A DNA stretch of 21,995 bases from an uncultured Bacilli bacterium (GTDB lineage: Bacteria; Bacillota_I; Bacilli_A; RF39; UBA660), in assembly GCA_947588865.1 (NCBI GenBank), contig CANPYQ010000004.1:1-21995 (forward strand), written 5' to 3'. Under the pieces are notes generated by a model that was not told where the DNA came from, did not search any database, and saw only the letters and a list, made by a program, of their open reading frames with translations. Of this stretch, positions 1 through 6,721 are shown piece after piece; positions within the stretch are counted from its first letter, which is position 1, and each line of letters starts with the position of its first letter. Both the position numbers and the translations under genes were made by a program.

Positions 1-196
1 GTTTCTTCAATTTTCCCTTTAAAATAAAGCAAATCTTGTATATTTTTATTTTGTGTCATTTGTAAGGTCATAGTCCATTTTCCCATTTGCTTACCGCTTG
101 ATATGTAACCTTATATTTAGTTGCAAATTCCTGTTGGGTTAAATTATTTTTCTTTCTTATTTCTTTAATAAATTTCCCAATAAGTTCCTGATCCAT
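1..196 (-). pseudogene. XRE-family HTH regulator, frameshifted and cut by window edge
   Basis: From an ATG at 196 (SD AAGGTG just upstream) the reading frame encodes the start of a Cro/C1-type helix-turn-helix regulator: the stretch LTQQEFATKYKVTYQAVSKW is a typical HTH (LTQ, then AVSKWE). The frame hits TGA at 68-70, after 42 residues, right after WENG. In another frame, about 10 codons further on, the sequence reads KNIQDLLYFKGKIEE, which fits the KNIPDIxxLKxI segment that normally follows WENG in this family. I infer that a small indel or insertion near 50-75 broke the gene, or that the base calls there are wrong. A 42-residue product would keep the recognition helix but lose the rest of the fold. 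The remainder runs off the left edge. DNA target and role are unknown. Confidence 0.6.
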
Positions 197-344
197 ACTT
201 CACCTTCTAATTTAGAATATTATAATTTTTTATGTATATAAACATTATTATTAAATAACACTATATTATTTGATGGTTTCATTATATTGCAAAAACAATT
301 AATTGTCAATTAGTTCAATTATAATTGTTTGTATAAGTAAAAAC

Positions 345-372
345 TTGAAAAAATACTCAAAAATGCTATAAT
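345..372 (+). promoter_or_regulatory. Promoter of the DUF4163-like gene
   Basis: TTGAAA at 345-350 and TATAAT at 367-372 with a 16-bp spacer. The -10 is preceded by TGC, so it is an extended -10. The expected start near 379 leaves a leader of only ~15 nt, which holds the SD AAGGAG (383-388). Confidence 0.7.
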
Positions 373-394
373 TATAATAGGAAAGGAGATATGT

Positions 395-1099
395 ATGAAA
401 AAAAATATAATTATATTAATATTAATAATTATAATATTATGTTTATGCGGATTTTTTGTTATAGATAAAATAAATAACAATAAAAATAAAGAACAAATAG
501 ATAATAGTGCCAATGAAGGTAATAATCAACAGGATAACCAAGATGGAATTACTGAATATATAGGACAAGCTTATTCGAACATTAAAGAATTTAACTGGCC
601 TACCGAAGAATTACCTAAAGAATCAACAGATCCAGATAGCGTCACAATTAAAATTAACTTACCTAAAATTTTATTAAATTCTGAGGCTACTAAATCAATA
701 AATGATAAAATTTATAATGACTATAGCAATGAGATATCAAGTTTAGAGAGTAATACAGTTCAAATTCCACCATCTGATATAAATATTTCATATGAATATA
801 CCATAAAAGATAATATTTTATTTATATTAATTAAAAAAGATATTACGACTTACAGATCTAGTGGGTCAACTAGTTATAATGTATATTATTATGATATTAC
901 AAATGATAAAGAGCTTTCTGTTGATAATATTTGCAATATATTTAATATAAAATTAGAAGATATTGGTGATAAGGCAGCAGAGAGTATATATGCTGTAATG
1001 AATAAACAATCAAATTCATTTGATATTTATTATAAACAAGACTCTACTTGTCCTAGTTTTGGTTGCATGGATGTAAAAACTATATCTATTGATAATTAA
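395..1099 (+). CDS. Membrane-anchored extracytoplasmic protein, DUF4163/PdaC N-domain-like
   Basis: 234 residues. Residues 4-23 form a single hydrophobic N-terminal anchor, followed by a polar Asn/Lys/Gln-rich linker (~24-50) and a globular domain outside the cell. The part from ~85 to 200 (KINLPKI, then IKDNILFILIKKDITTYRSS and YYYDITNDKELSVDNI) resembles the DUF4163 region found in RsiV-like and PdaC-like surface proteins, where it often precedes a DUF3298 or deacetylase domain. Here no catalytic domain follows, so the protein is only the accessory fold. The start is set by AAGGAG seven bases upstream of ATG, and the gene has its own promoter and terminator, so it is monocistronic. A Cys-rich patch in the anchor (LCLCG) is not a good lipobox. 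The family assignment is by pattern only; exact function is unknown. Confidence 0.6.
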   Translation: MKKNIIILILIIIILCLCGFFVIDKINNNKNKEQIDNSANEGNNQQDNQDGITEYIGQAYSNIKEFNWPTEELPKESTDPDSVTIKINLPKILLNSEATKSINDKIYNDYSNEISSLESNTVQIPPSDINISYEYTIKDNILFILIKKDITTYRSSGSTSYNVYYYDITNDKELSVDNICNIFNIKLEDIGDKAAESIYAVMNKQSNSFDIYYKQDSTCPSFGCMDVKTISIDN

Positions 1100-1102
1100 A
1101 GG

Positions 1103-1128
1103 AAAGATGTTTTAGACATCTTTTTTTT
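1103..1128 (+). terminator. Intrinsic terminator after the DUF4163-like gene
   Basis: AAAGATGT (1103-1110), 5-nt loop, ACATCTTT (1116-1123), then T through 1128. It starts four bases after the stop codon. Confidence 0.85.
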
Positions 1129-1177
1129 CATATAAATTAGTTTTTAAAATATCGATAACAGAACTTATTTAATATTA

Positions 1178-1211
1178 GAGTATAATAAAAGAGAACTAAA
1201 TTGTTCTCTTT
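1178..1211 (-). terminator. Intrinsic terminator of the wall-anchored protein gene
   Basis: Read on the minus strand: AAAGAGAAC, 6-nt loop, GTTCTCTTT (arms at 1203-1211 and 1188-1196), followed by TTATTATAC. It lies ~55 nt past the stop codon at 1266. Confidence 0.7.
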
Positions 1212-1265
1212 CAATATATTTGTTTTTAGTTTTTTATTTTACCAACATTATTTAATATTAAATAT

Positions 1266-2531
1266 TTAGTTTTGTAATTTTCTTTTGAATATACATATTA
1301 ATCCAACAATACCAATTACTGATACTAATCCTAAAACTAAACTTGAAGAAATATTATCTAATGTGTTTGGAACACTAATATCCTCTAATTTTTCAAATTC
1401 AGCAATAACTTTTACATTTGATTCTGGCATACTGAATTTATTATCTTTTACTTCTACTTCTTCATTAGTAGATAGGTTAATAACTTTTAATGATTTCAAT
1501 TTATAACCATCATTAGCTTCAGTAGTTACGGTAACCTCTTCACCAGCTTTAACTAAATTTGAACCTGTACTTACCTGACCATTGTTTGATTCTGTAGTAA
1601 TAATGTAAAGTTCATCATTATCTTCATTTACAATTTTTCCTTCGTCTTCAAAAATTATTTCGGCATCATCACTTAGTTTTATAGTGGCATCATTTGATAC
1701 TTTTAAAGTCCCTTTAATAGTTAATGTTGAACCACTAGCTACTTCTAAAGATTTATTAATAACCAAAGTAGTCCTAGCACTAACAGTCATATCTTCATCA
1801 ACTGTTGTATCTTCATTCACAACAATTTTAGCATAGCCTGAAGATAAAGCACTTTTCAATGTTGGATAGAATATTCCACTTGTAGTAAAATCTGCAAATA
1901 TTGGATAATTTACATCATATATTAAATTAATATATTCTTTTTTACTATCGAAACTCCAACCCCATACGATATAATTTTGAACAGTAATGAAATAATAATT
2001 TTTTCCATAAACTAAATCATCTTCAGAATCTACCTCAAGTGCCTCCATTAAAGCTTCTTTTATAGTCTTTGAACCATTGAATTGTGCAGTAACATAATTA
2101 GCTCTTTCATTTGGTTTTGTATATGTTACATAAACAATTCCTGGCCACACTGTTGCACTATTAGATGGTGATTCACTTTCTATTCTAGAATCTACAGAAC
2201 TTTTAGCTTCTGCAATACTATTATTAGAATTCGCATTAAATTTTTTGAATGAACTTCCATCTAATTCTGGAGTAAATCCAAAGTTATAAGTAGCATAATG
2301 AGCTCCTGTTCCTGGCTTATGATTTAAAACCTCATTAATGAAATCTTCATCAGCAGTTACTTCAAGAGTAACTTTAGTTACATCATCTGCATCATCATAC
2401 TCATAACCTTTTATCTTTACATAATCACTTCCTGTAATCTTAACTTTACCACTTAAATCACTAGCTTGAACATTTGCTACTGTAACAAAAGCAGCTAGCA
2501 TACAAACAAACAATCCGCATAATTTTTTCAT
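1266..2531 (-). CDS. Secreted, sortase-anchored surface protein with InlB-type B-repeat-like domain
   Basis: 421 residues from the ATG at 2531, chosen because AAAGGAG (2539-2545) sits at normal spacing and a consensus promoter lies just upstream. The open frame continues to 2705 only by chance, through the promoter. Residues 1-23 are a signal peptide ending in VQA. The body has an N-terminal domain of unknown type, a β-strand-rich stretch (~245-305, TLVINKSLEVASGSTLTIKG) and a domain at ~306-384 (NNGQVSTGS, VTVTTEANDGYKLKSLKV, FSMPESNVKVIAEF) like divergent InlB B-repeats. The tail has VPNTLD at 387-392, a hydrophobic span and the basic end KRKLQN, that is, a cell-wall sorting signal. The sortase nearby (3945-4754) is the likely anchoring enzyme. 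Expression is probably phase-variable through the poly-G promoter. Likely an adhesin or other surface-exposed factor; the ligand is unknown. Confidence 0.8.
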   Translation of the reverse strand: MKKLCGLFVCMLAAFVTVANVQASDLSGKVKITGSDYVKIKGYEYDDADDVTKVTLEVTADEDFINEVLNHKPGTGAHYATYNFGFTPELDGSSFKKFNANSNNSIAEAKSSVDSRIESESPSNSATVWPGIVYVTYTKPNERANYVTAQFNGSKTIKEALMEALEVDSEDDLVYGKNYYFITVQNYIVWGWSFDSKKEYINLIYDVNYPIFADFTTSGIFYPTLKSALSSGYAKIVVNEDTTVDEDMTVSARTTLVINKSLEVASGSTLTIKGTLKVSNDATIKLSDDAEIIFEDEGKIVNEDNDELYIITTESNNGQVSTGSNLVKAGEEVTVTTEANDGYKLKSLKVINLSTNEEVEVKDNKFSMPESNVKVIAEFEKLEDISVPNTLDNISSSLVLGLVSVIGIVGLICIFKRKLQN

Positions 2532-2556
2532 CAATATTCTCCTTTCTTGCATAAAT

Positions 2557-2587
2557 ATTATAACACGGATACCCCCCCCCCTGTCAA
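2557..2587 (-). promoter_or_regulatory. Consensus promoter with G10 tract in the spacer (candidate phase-variable promoter)
   Basis: On the minus strand TTGACA (2587-2582) and TATAAT (2562-2557) are both perfect consensus; the -10 also has the upstream TGn. The spacer is 19 bp, made of ten G followed by TATCCGTGT. The preferred spacer is 17 bp, so loss of two G would give the ideal geometry and gain of G would weaken it. The start point should fall near 2550, leaving a ~19-nt leader with the SD. Confidence 0.85.
2572..2581 (-). repeat. Homopolymeric tract, ten G (C on the plus strand)
   Basis: By eye this is the only long G/C homopolymer in the window, in a region dominated by A and T. It lies exactly between the -35 and -10 elements of the wall protein gene. 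Its length should be treated as approximate because such runs are prone to sequencing error. Confidence 0.95.
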
Positions 2588-3117
2588 TCCTAACTCGAGG
2601 AGATGTTATCATATTTTTAGACACTTTACAGTGCAAATAAAATATTGTAAAAAGTCCTATTTTATACATTATATTACTTATATTACTAACATTAATACTA
2701 CTCATTAAAATACTTTTTAAATAATTATTATTTTAAAATAATTGTCATATCAAAAATCTATATTCACGTAGATACTTACATGGAAATTGTAACCACATTA
2801 AATTATTTTATAATATTATTAGAGTTCATTCTTATATAAAATGTTATTAACTTTAAAATTTAAAAAGCCATTTAAAACGTTTAAAATTTTAAAAAATTTA
2901 ATTTATAATGTAAATTACTTAAAACATAACTAAAATATTTAAAAAAATTTTTAACATGAATTTCCTACATAAAATTTAATTCCATAATTATTTTAAAACA
3001 CATATTTGTTTAAAGAATCACTTATTATTATTATTTACAAATACCAATAATTTATATATTTTTCCAAGTATAAATAATTATCAAATATTCAAAATAATTA
3101 TAGAAAGGAGGAATTTT
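2588..3117. other. Long AT-rich non-coding gap between two divergent surface-protein genes
   Basis: About 530 bp upstream of both sorting-signal proteins. Beyond the promoter at its left end and the SD GAAAGGAGG (3103-3111) at its right end, I see no credible ORF, RNA gene or long inverted repeat. A weak promoter for the right-hand gene may be TTTACA (3034-3039) with TATTTT 17 bp later. Confidence 0.6.
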
Positions 3118-3864
3118 ATGCTTAAAATATCAAGAAAAAACATCCCACTTTTTATTGCTTTATTTTTATTTTTAACTTTAGGTCCAACATTTGTAAGTGC
3201 CAAAACACAAAATATAAGTGATGAAACTGAATTTTTAAATGCTTTAAAAGATACTACTATTGACACAATAGTTTTAGACAAGGACATTGATACAACTGAT
3301 AAAATAACCATAACAAGGCCAATTTATTTGGATGGTAAAGGTCATACTATAAAATACACTGGTACTTTTAAAGGCGGAAGTGATAATACTGTATGGGATG
3401 GTAAATATGTACTACAAATATATAGGACAGAAGCTACTATAAAAGATATTAAATTAACTGGAGCTAATGCAGCGTTACTTGTTAATGGTTCAACTGTAAC
3501 CTTAAGAGGAAATATAGATGTATCTGGTAACGGATTCGGTGGAATAGAACTTTCACAAGGTCAAAATGTAACTGAAAAAGTTAAACTTTCTTTAGTAGAT
3601 GATGCAGAAATCATAAACACTACTGATAGTAATGATAAGCCTTCACTTTGGGTTCCTAGTGATTCCGATGATGCTAAACTTGAAGTAAATGGTATGGTTG
3701 TTACTATTAAGTCAGGAGAAGAATTAGAACTTGAGGAAATAGAACAATTAATTCCAAATCCTAACACTTCAGATTCAATATATAATTATATCATTTTAAA
3801 TATCATTGGAATTTTTACATTTATTCTATACTACAGAAAGATTAAAAAATTAAAAACAAATTAA
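3118..3864 (+). CDS. Secreted β-helix-like surface protein with sortase signal
   Basis: 248 residues, preceded by a strong SD (GAAAGGAGG, seven bases from ATG). Residues 1-28 are a signal peptide (cleavage after VSA). Residues ~29-190 alternate short strands and turns (TIVLDKDIDTTDKITITRPI, YLDGKGHTI, ATIKDIKLTG, STVTLRGNIDVSGNG), the pattern of a right-handed β-helix of the pectate-lyase/NosD type, without recognisable catalytic residues. The tail has NPNTSD at 214-219, a hydrophobic segment (~224-240) and a basic end (RKIKKLKTN). The tail from the motif to the stop is 35 residues, exactly as in the divergent protein at 1266-2531, and both share P-N-T-x-D. The sortase gene is convergent, only ~80 bp away. 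It is small for a surface adhesin and may be a short-reach wall protein. Ligand unknown. Confidence 0.8.
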   Translation: MLKISRKNIPLFIALFLFLTLGPTFVSAKTQNISDETEFLNALKDTTIDTIVLDKDIDTTDKITITRPIYLDGKGHTIKYTGTFKGGSDNTVWDGKYVLQIYRTEATIKDIKLTGANAALLVNGSTVTLRGNIDVSGNGFGGIELSQGQNVTEKVKLSLVDDAEIINTTDSNDKPSLWVPSDSDDAKLEVNGMVVTIKSGEELELEEIEQLIPNPNTSDSIYNYIILNIIGIFTFILYYRKIKKLKTN

Positions 3865-3917
3865 ATCTAATCCAAATAATAAATATCATAAAAGGTTTTA
3901 AAAATGTGATAGAATAG

Positions 3918-3939
3918 CATCTCAGTATGAGATGTTTTT
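3918..3939 (+). terminator. Intrinsic terminator after the β-helix protein gene
   Basis: CATCTCA (3918-3924), loop GTA, TGAGATG (3928-3934), then five T. Outer bases GTGA/TCAC can extend the stem. On the minus strand it lacks a T run, so it mainly serves the plus-strand gene. Confidence 0.8.
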
Positions 3940-3944
3940 CACAA

Positions 3945-4754
3945 TTAAACAATTCCTTTTTTTATTAATTTAGAATGAACTACTATCCTATTTCCTAAAG
4001 TATCTTTACAAGTGGAAAGAGTAAGTATTTTGTCATTTGTATTTACAGTTGCATTAAAATCAAATTTACTTCTACTTAAAATAGTATCTAAAAATTCTTG
4101 ATAATTTTTATCATTTTTAAAATAGGTACTTATATAATAACTTTCCTGTTGTATCACATAAACACTTATTATTTGCCATATAGTATACTCTTTAGGTGTA
4201 GTAAGTTTTATTGTTCGATTTCTTTTTTCATTAAACCAATCTTCCTTTAAAACCTCTCTTAAACTTCCAAACATTGTATAATCTGCCCTACCATGTCCAT
4301 ATAAAATCGTATTAAAGGATAAATTATCTAAATCATTTCTATAGTCTAAAAAAATCCACCCTGATTTATTTTCGGTTTTATCAAATGAATGATTGAGATA
4401 AAAATTATTATTGTTAGATTTAACTATGGGATAATTAACCTCTGTACCATTCACAAATATCCACCCTACTGTATCCTCATTTTGTTTTAATAATTCATAG
4501 AAATCCACTTTTAAAAATTTTTCATCTATATATTTATAATAAGAATCATTTTTATCTTGAGGAGGATTTATTAAAGAATAATTATCAAAATTAATGTCTC
4601 TTACATTTGATATTTCTTTTAAATTAGTTTTTAATTTATTTGTTTTGTTCCTATCTGATATCCACAAAAATATATAGTTTAAACTATATATGATTAATAA
4701 AATAGATAACAATAAAGGTAAATACAAAATAAATTTTTTTAATTTTTTATTCAT
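3945..4754 (-). CDS. Class B-type sortase (cysteine transpeptidase)
   Basis: 269 residues. Residues 8-31 form an N-terminal membrane anchor with the catalytic domain outside. The triad is visible: His154 in LYGHG, Cys249 in TLSTC and Arg256 in GNRIVVHSKLI. The segment DTVGWIFVNGTEVNYPIV (94-111) and the line SGWIFLDYRND are characteristic of class B sortases. Sortases cut the sorting motif after Thr and join the surface protein to peptidoglycan. The obvious local substrates are the two proteins with P-N-T-x-D tails at 1266-2531 and 3118-3864, which fits the preference of class B enzymes for N-P-x-T type motifs. The ATG has no clear SD and no alternative start was found; translation may be weak. 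It is downstream of the SDR gene by 54 bp, behind a weak terminator. I do not assign srtB because the natural substrate is not an iron-uptake protein here. Confidence 0.9.
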   Translation of the reverse strand: MNKKLKKFILYLPLLLSILLIIYSLNYIFLWISDRNKTNKLKTNLKEISNVRDINFDNYSLINPPQDKNDSYYKYIDEKFLKVDFYELLKQNEDTVGWIFVNGTEVNYPIVKSNNNNFYLNHSFDKTENKSGWIFLDYRNDLDNLSFNTILYGHGRADYTMFGSLREVLKEDWFNEKRNRTIKLTTPKEYTIWQIISVYVIQQESYYISTYFKNDKNYQEFLDTILSRSKFDFNATVNTNDKILTLSTCKDTLGNRIVVHSKLIKKGIV

Positions 4755-4792
4755 ATTATTATTATTTTCATTTTTATAAAAAATATTATAAT

Positions 4793-4813
4793 AAAAAAGA
4801 TAGATAAACTATC
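4793..4813 (-). terminator. Weak intrinsic terminator overlapping the SDR stop codon
   Basis: Minus strand: GATAG, loop TTTAT, CTATC, then six T (4798-4793). The stem is only 5 bp, so read-through into the sortase gene is likely. Confidence 0.45.
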
Positions 4814-5729
4814 CCATTATTTGCCCTCCATTATTATGTATTACCTGGCCAGTTAAATAACTTGAATCATCACTTGCTAAAAATACGAAAGTACTACCAA
4901 GTTCATATGGCATAGCTCCTCTTGCCATAGCTGCATCTGCTCCAAGTGAAGGTATCTTTTCGCTTACCCAACAAGCAGGTTGAAGAGGTGTCCAAAAAAA
5001 TCCAGGTGCAATTGCATTTACTCTTATATTTTTTAAAGCTAAATTCCTAGCCAATGCCCTTGTAAATCCTACAATTGCTCCTTTTGTTGTAACATAATCT
5101 ATTAGTTGTGGATCTCCATAAAATGTTGTTACTGAAGATAAATTTATTATAGAATCGCCACTATGTAAATGTGGTAAAACTTCTTTAGTTAGGTAAAACA
5201 TCCCATATACATTTACTTTCATAGTCCAATCAAATTGTTCATCGCAAATACTCTCTAAAGAGTCTTGTTGATATTGTACGCCTGCATTATTAACTAAAAT
5301 ATTTATTTTACCAAATCTATCTAATGTTGCTTTTACTATTTCCTTAGAAAAATTTTTATTAGTTATATCTCCTGATAAAAGTAAACACTCTCCACCTAAA
5401 TCTTCTATATATTTTTTAGTCTCCATTGCATCTACATGTTCATTATAATAAGGTATTACTACTTTTGCTCCTTCCTTGGCAAAAAACACAGCGCATGTTC
5501 TCCCTAGTCCACTATCTCCACCTGTTATTATAGCTACCTTGTCTTTCAACTTACCTGAACCAACATAGTTTGGATTATCAAATATTGGCCTTGGATTCAT
5601 TATATATTCTAATCCAGGTTGTTCTGGTTGTGATTGTTCTGGTGCCATTATTTCATATTCCTTACTTTCTATACCAAGAGAGTCATAGTAATTATAAAAA
5701 GTATTTCCAAATTTATAATCGTAATTCAA
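4809..5729 (-). CDS. Short-chain dehydrogenase/reductase, YdaD/YhdF/YghA general-stress type
   Basis: 306 residues from a TTG start at 5729, chosen because GGGAGG (5738-5743) lies eight bases before it; the ATG at 5759 is earlier in frame but has no SD. The family is an NAD(P)-dependent oxidoreductase subgroup with an N-terminal extension ending in PGLEYIMNPRPIF, seen here at 38-50. The Rossmann motif TGGDSGLG is at 69-76, NNAG at 147-150, the catalytic Ser at 198/199 and YxxxK at Tyr212-Lys216 (YVTTK). The last segment LTGQVIHNNGGQIMG is the usual C-terminus. Bacillus relatives belong to the SigB general stress regulon; substrate is not known with certainty and I make no substrate claim. The stop of the VanZ-family gene lies just upstream (30 nt), so the two are one transcript driven from ~6651. 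Confidence 0.88.
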   Translation of the reverse strand: MNYDYKFGNTFYNYYDSLGIESKEYEIMAPEQSQPEQPGLEYIMNPRPIFDNPNYVGSGKLKDKVAIITGGDSGLGRTCAVFFAKEGAKVVIPYYNEHVDAMETKKYIEDLGGECLLLSGDITNKNFSKEIVKATLDRFGKINILVNNAGVQYQQDSLESICDEQFDWTMKVNVYGMFYLTKEVLPHLHSGDSIINLSSVTTFYGDPQLIDYVTTKGAIVGFTRALARNLALKNIRVNAIAPGFFWTPLQPACWVSEKIPSLGADAAMARGAMPYELGSTFVFLASDDSSYLTGQVIHNNGGQIMG

Positions 5730-5759
5730 AATTATAACCTCCCATATAATATATGACAT

Positions 5760-6599
5760 TTATATGAATAGGTTATTTATAGTTATGATAATGCTATCAA
5801 TTAAAAAATATATCGGAATTATACTTGATAAGGCAAATAAAATATGCTTGGTACTCTTTCTTAATTTAAAATCTTTATAAAATATTTTTTTTATCTTTCC
5901 TACAATATCAAATCTTGTAATTATAAATGTAAATATTATAGATCCTACAACATTTAAAATTATATCATCTATATCAAATGATCCAGTAGCTGAAAATACT
6001 TGTAATAGTTCTATTATAAATGTAAATGGCAATATCGCTTTTATTTGATTTAGTATATTCTTATATTTATCGTTATTTAAAATTAATAAAAAGGAAAAAG
6101 GCATTAACATTATTAAATTCCCACCTATATGATAAATTTTTGTTCTAATTGTTGAATGTATTACAAATTTCTTTATACTATCAAATGGAACTATATTGTT
6201 AAAAACTGTAAAATTTTCAAAATTTCTAAAATCAAAATTTATTACCCCTCTTCTCATAAACATTGTAATATTTATAAGTAATATTAAATATAAAACTATA
6301 TAATATTTAGTATTTTTATTGTATATTTCTTGTTTATTTTTTATTAATCCATATATAAATATTAAAATAGCTAAAGATGTCATTAATATTATTGCTTTTC
6401 CATAAGTCATGTGGTAACGATATTCCCCCATATAACTTAAAAATATATAAATAAAAGTTATTAAATTTGATATTACTATTAAATTCTTTAAAAATGTTAC
6501 TTTATCTTTAAAAATTTCTTTTTTTATTAATTTATATATTGTATAACTAATGACTACTGCTAACAAAATTGTTAAATAAATTATATATCTATTTTTCAT
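5760..6599 (-). CDS. VanZ-family integral membrane protein
   Basis: 279 residues, very hydrophobic, with about eight predicted membrane spans. The conserved VanZ core is visible at ~127-228: NIVPFDSI (the usual N-x-x-P-F motif), GNLIMLMPFSFLL, then an acidic helix ELLQVFSATGSFDIDDIILN and VVGSIIFTFI. VanZ-type proteins confer teicoplanin tolerance in the VanA cluster, but most homologues, including those in glycopeptide-free genomes, have no proven role. The extra spans at the N-terminus make it longer than minimal VanZ (~160 residues). A promoter with TTGATA/TATATT lies upstream at 6623-6651, and GAGG ~14 nt before the ATG is the only SD candidate. The gene is divergent from the CAP-domain gene and forms an operon with the SDR gene. 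Confidence 0.8.
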   Translation of the reverse strand: MKNRYIIYLTILLAVVISYTIYKLIKKEIFKDKVTFLKNLIVISNLITFIYIFLSYMGEYRYHMTYGKAIILMTSLAILIFIYGLIKNKQEIYNKNTKYYIVLYLILLINITMFMRRGVINFDFRNFENFTVFNNIVPFDSIKKFVIHSTIRTKIYHIGGNLIMLMPFSFLLILNNDKYKNILNQIKAILPFTFIIELLQVFSATGSFDIDDIILNVVGSIIFTFIITRFDIVGKIKKIFYKDFKLRKSTKHILFALSSIIPIYFLIDSIIITINNLFI

Positions 6600-6622
6600 A
6601 AACTAACACTATCCTCAATTTA

Positions 6623-6651
6623 AATATATACTATTTTTTGACTTTTATCAA
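6623..6651 (-). promoter_or_regulatory. Promoter of the VanZ-SDR operon
   Basis: Minus strand TTGATA (6651-6646), 17-bp spacer, TATATT (6628-6623). One mismatch from consensus in each hexamer. Confidence 0.65.
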
Positions 6652-6694
6652 GTATTATAATTTATTAATAGTGTGTTTTAAAAAATAAGAAATA

Positions 6695-6703
6695 TGCTAT
6701 AAT
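6695..6703 (+). promoter_or_regulatory. Extended -10 promoter of the CAP-domain gene
   Basis: TGC TATAAT at 6695-6703; the -35 region (TTTTAA near 6676) is weak. The predicted start near 6710 lies past the in-frame GTG at 6707, which supports the ATG at 6722 as the true start. Confidence 0.6.
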
Positions 6704-6721
6704 ATAGTGGGAAGTGTAACT

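Noticed and set aside
294..328. AACAATTA ... TAATTGTT inverted repeat upstream of the DUF4163-like gene
   Set aside because: Loop is long and the arms are simple AT-rich sequence without a T run; no support as terminator or operator.
395..460. Lipoprotein signal in the DUF4163-like protein (LCLCG)
   Set aside because: The residues before either Cys do not fit a lipobox, so a simple membrane anchor is more likely.
2532..2705. Upstream extension of the wall protein reading frame through the poly-G tract, which could mean coding-level phase variation
   Set aside because: The extension lacks a SD, contains a full consensus promoter, and the ATG at 2531 has a strong SD followed by a signal peptide. 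The tract is better explained as promoter spacer.
5730..5759. ATG at 5759 as the SDR start
   Set aside because: It abuts the preceding stop without a SD, while a TTG at 5729 has GGGAGG at good distance and keeps the family N-terminus.
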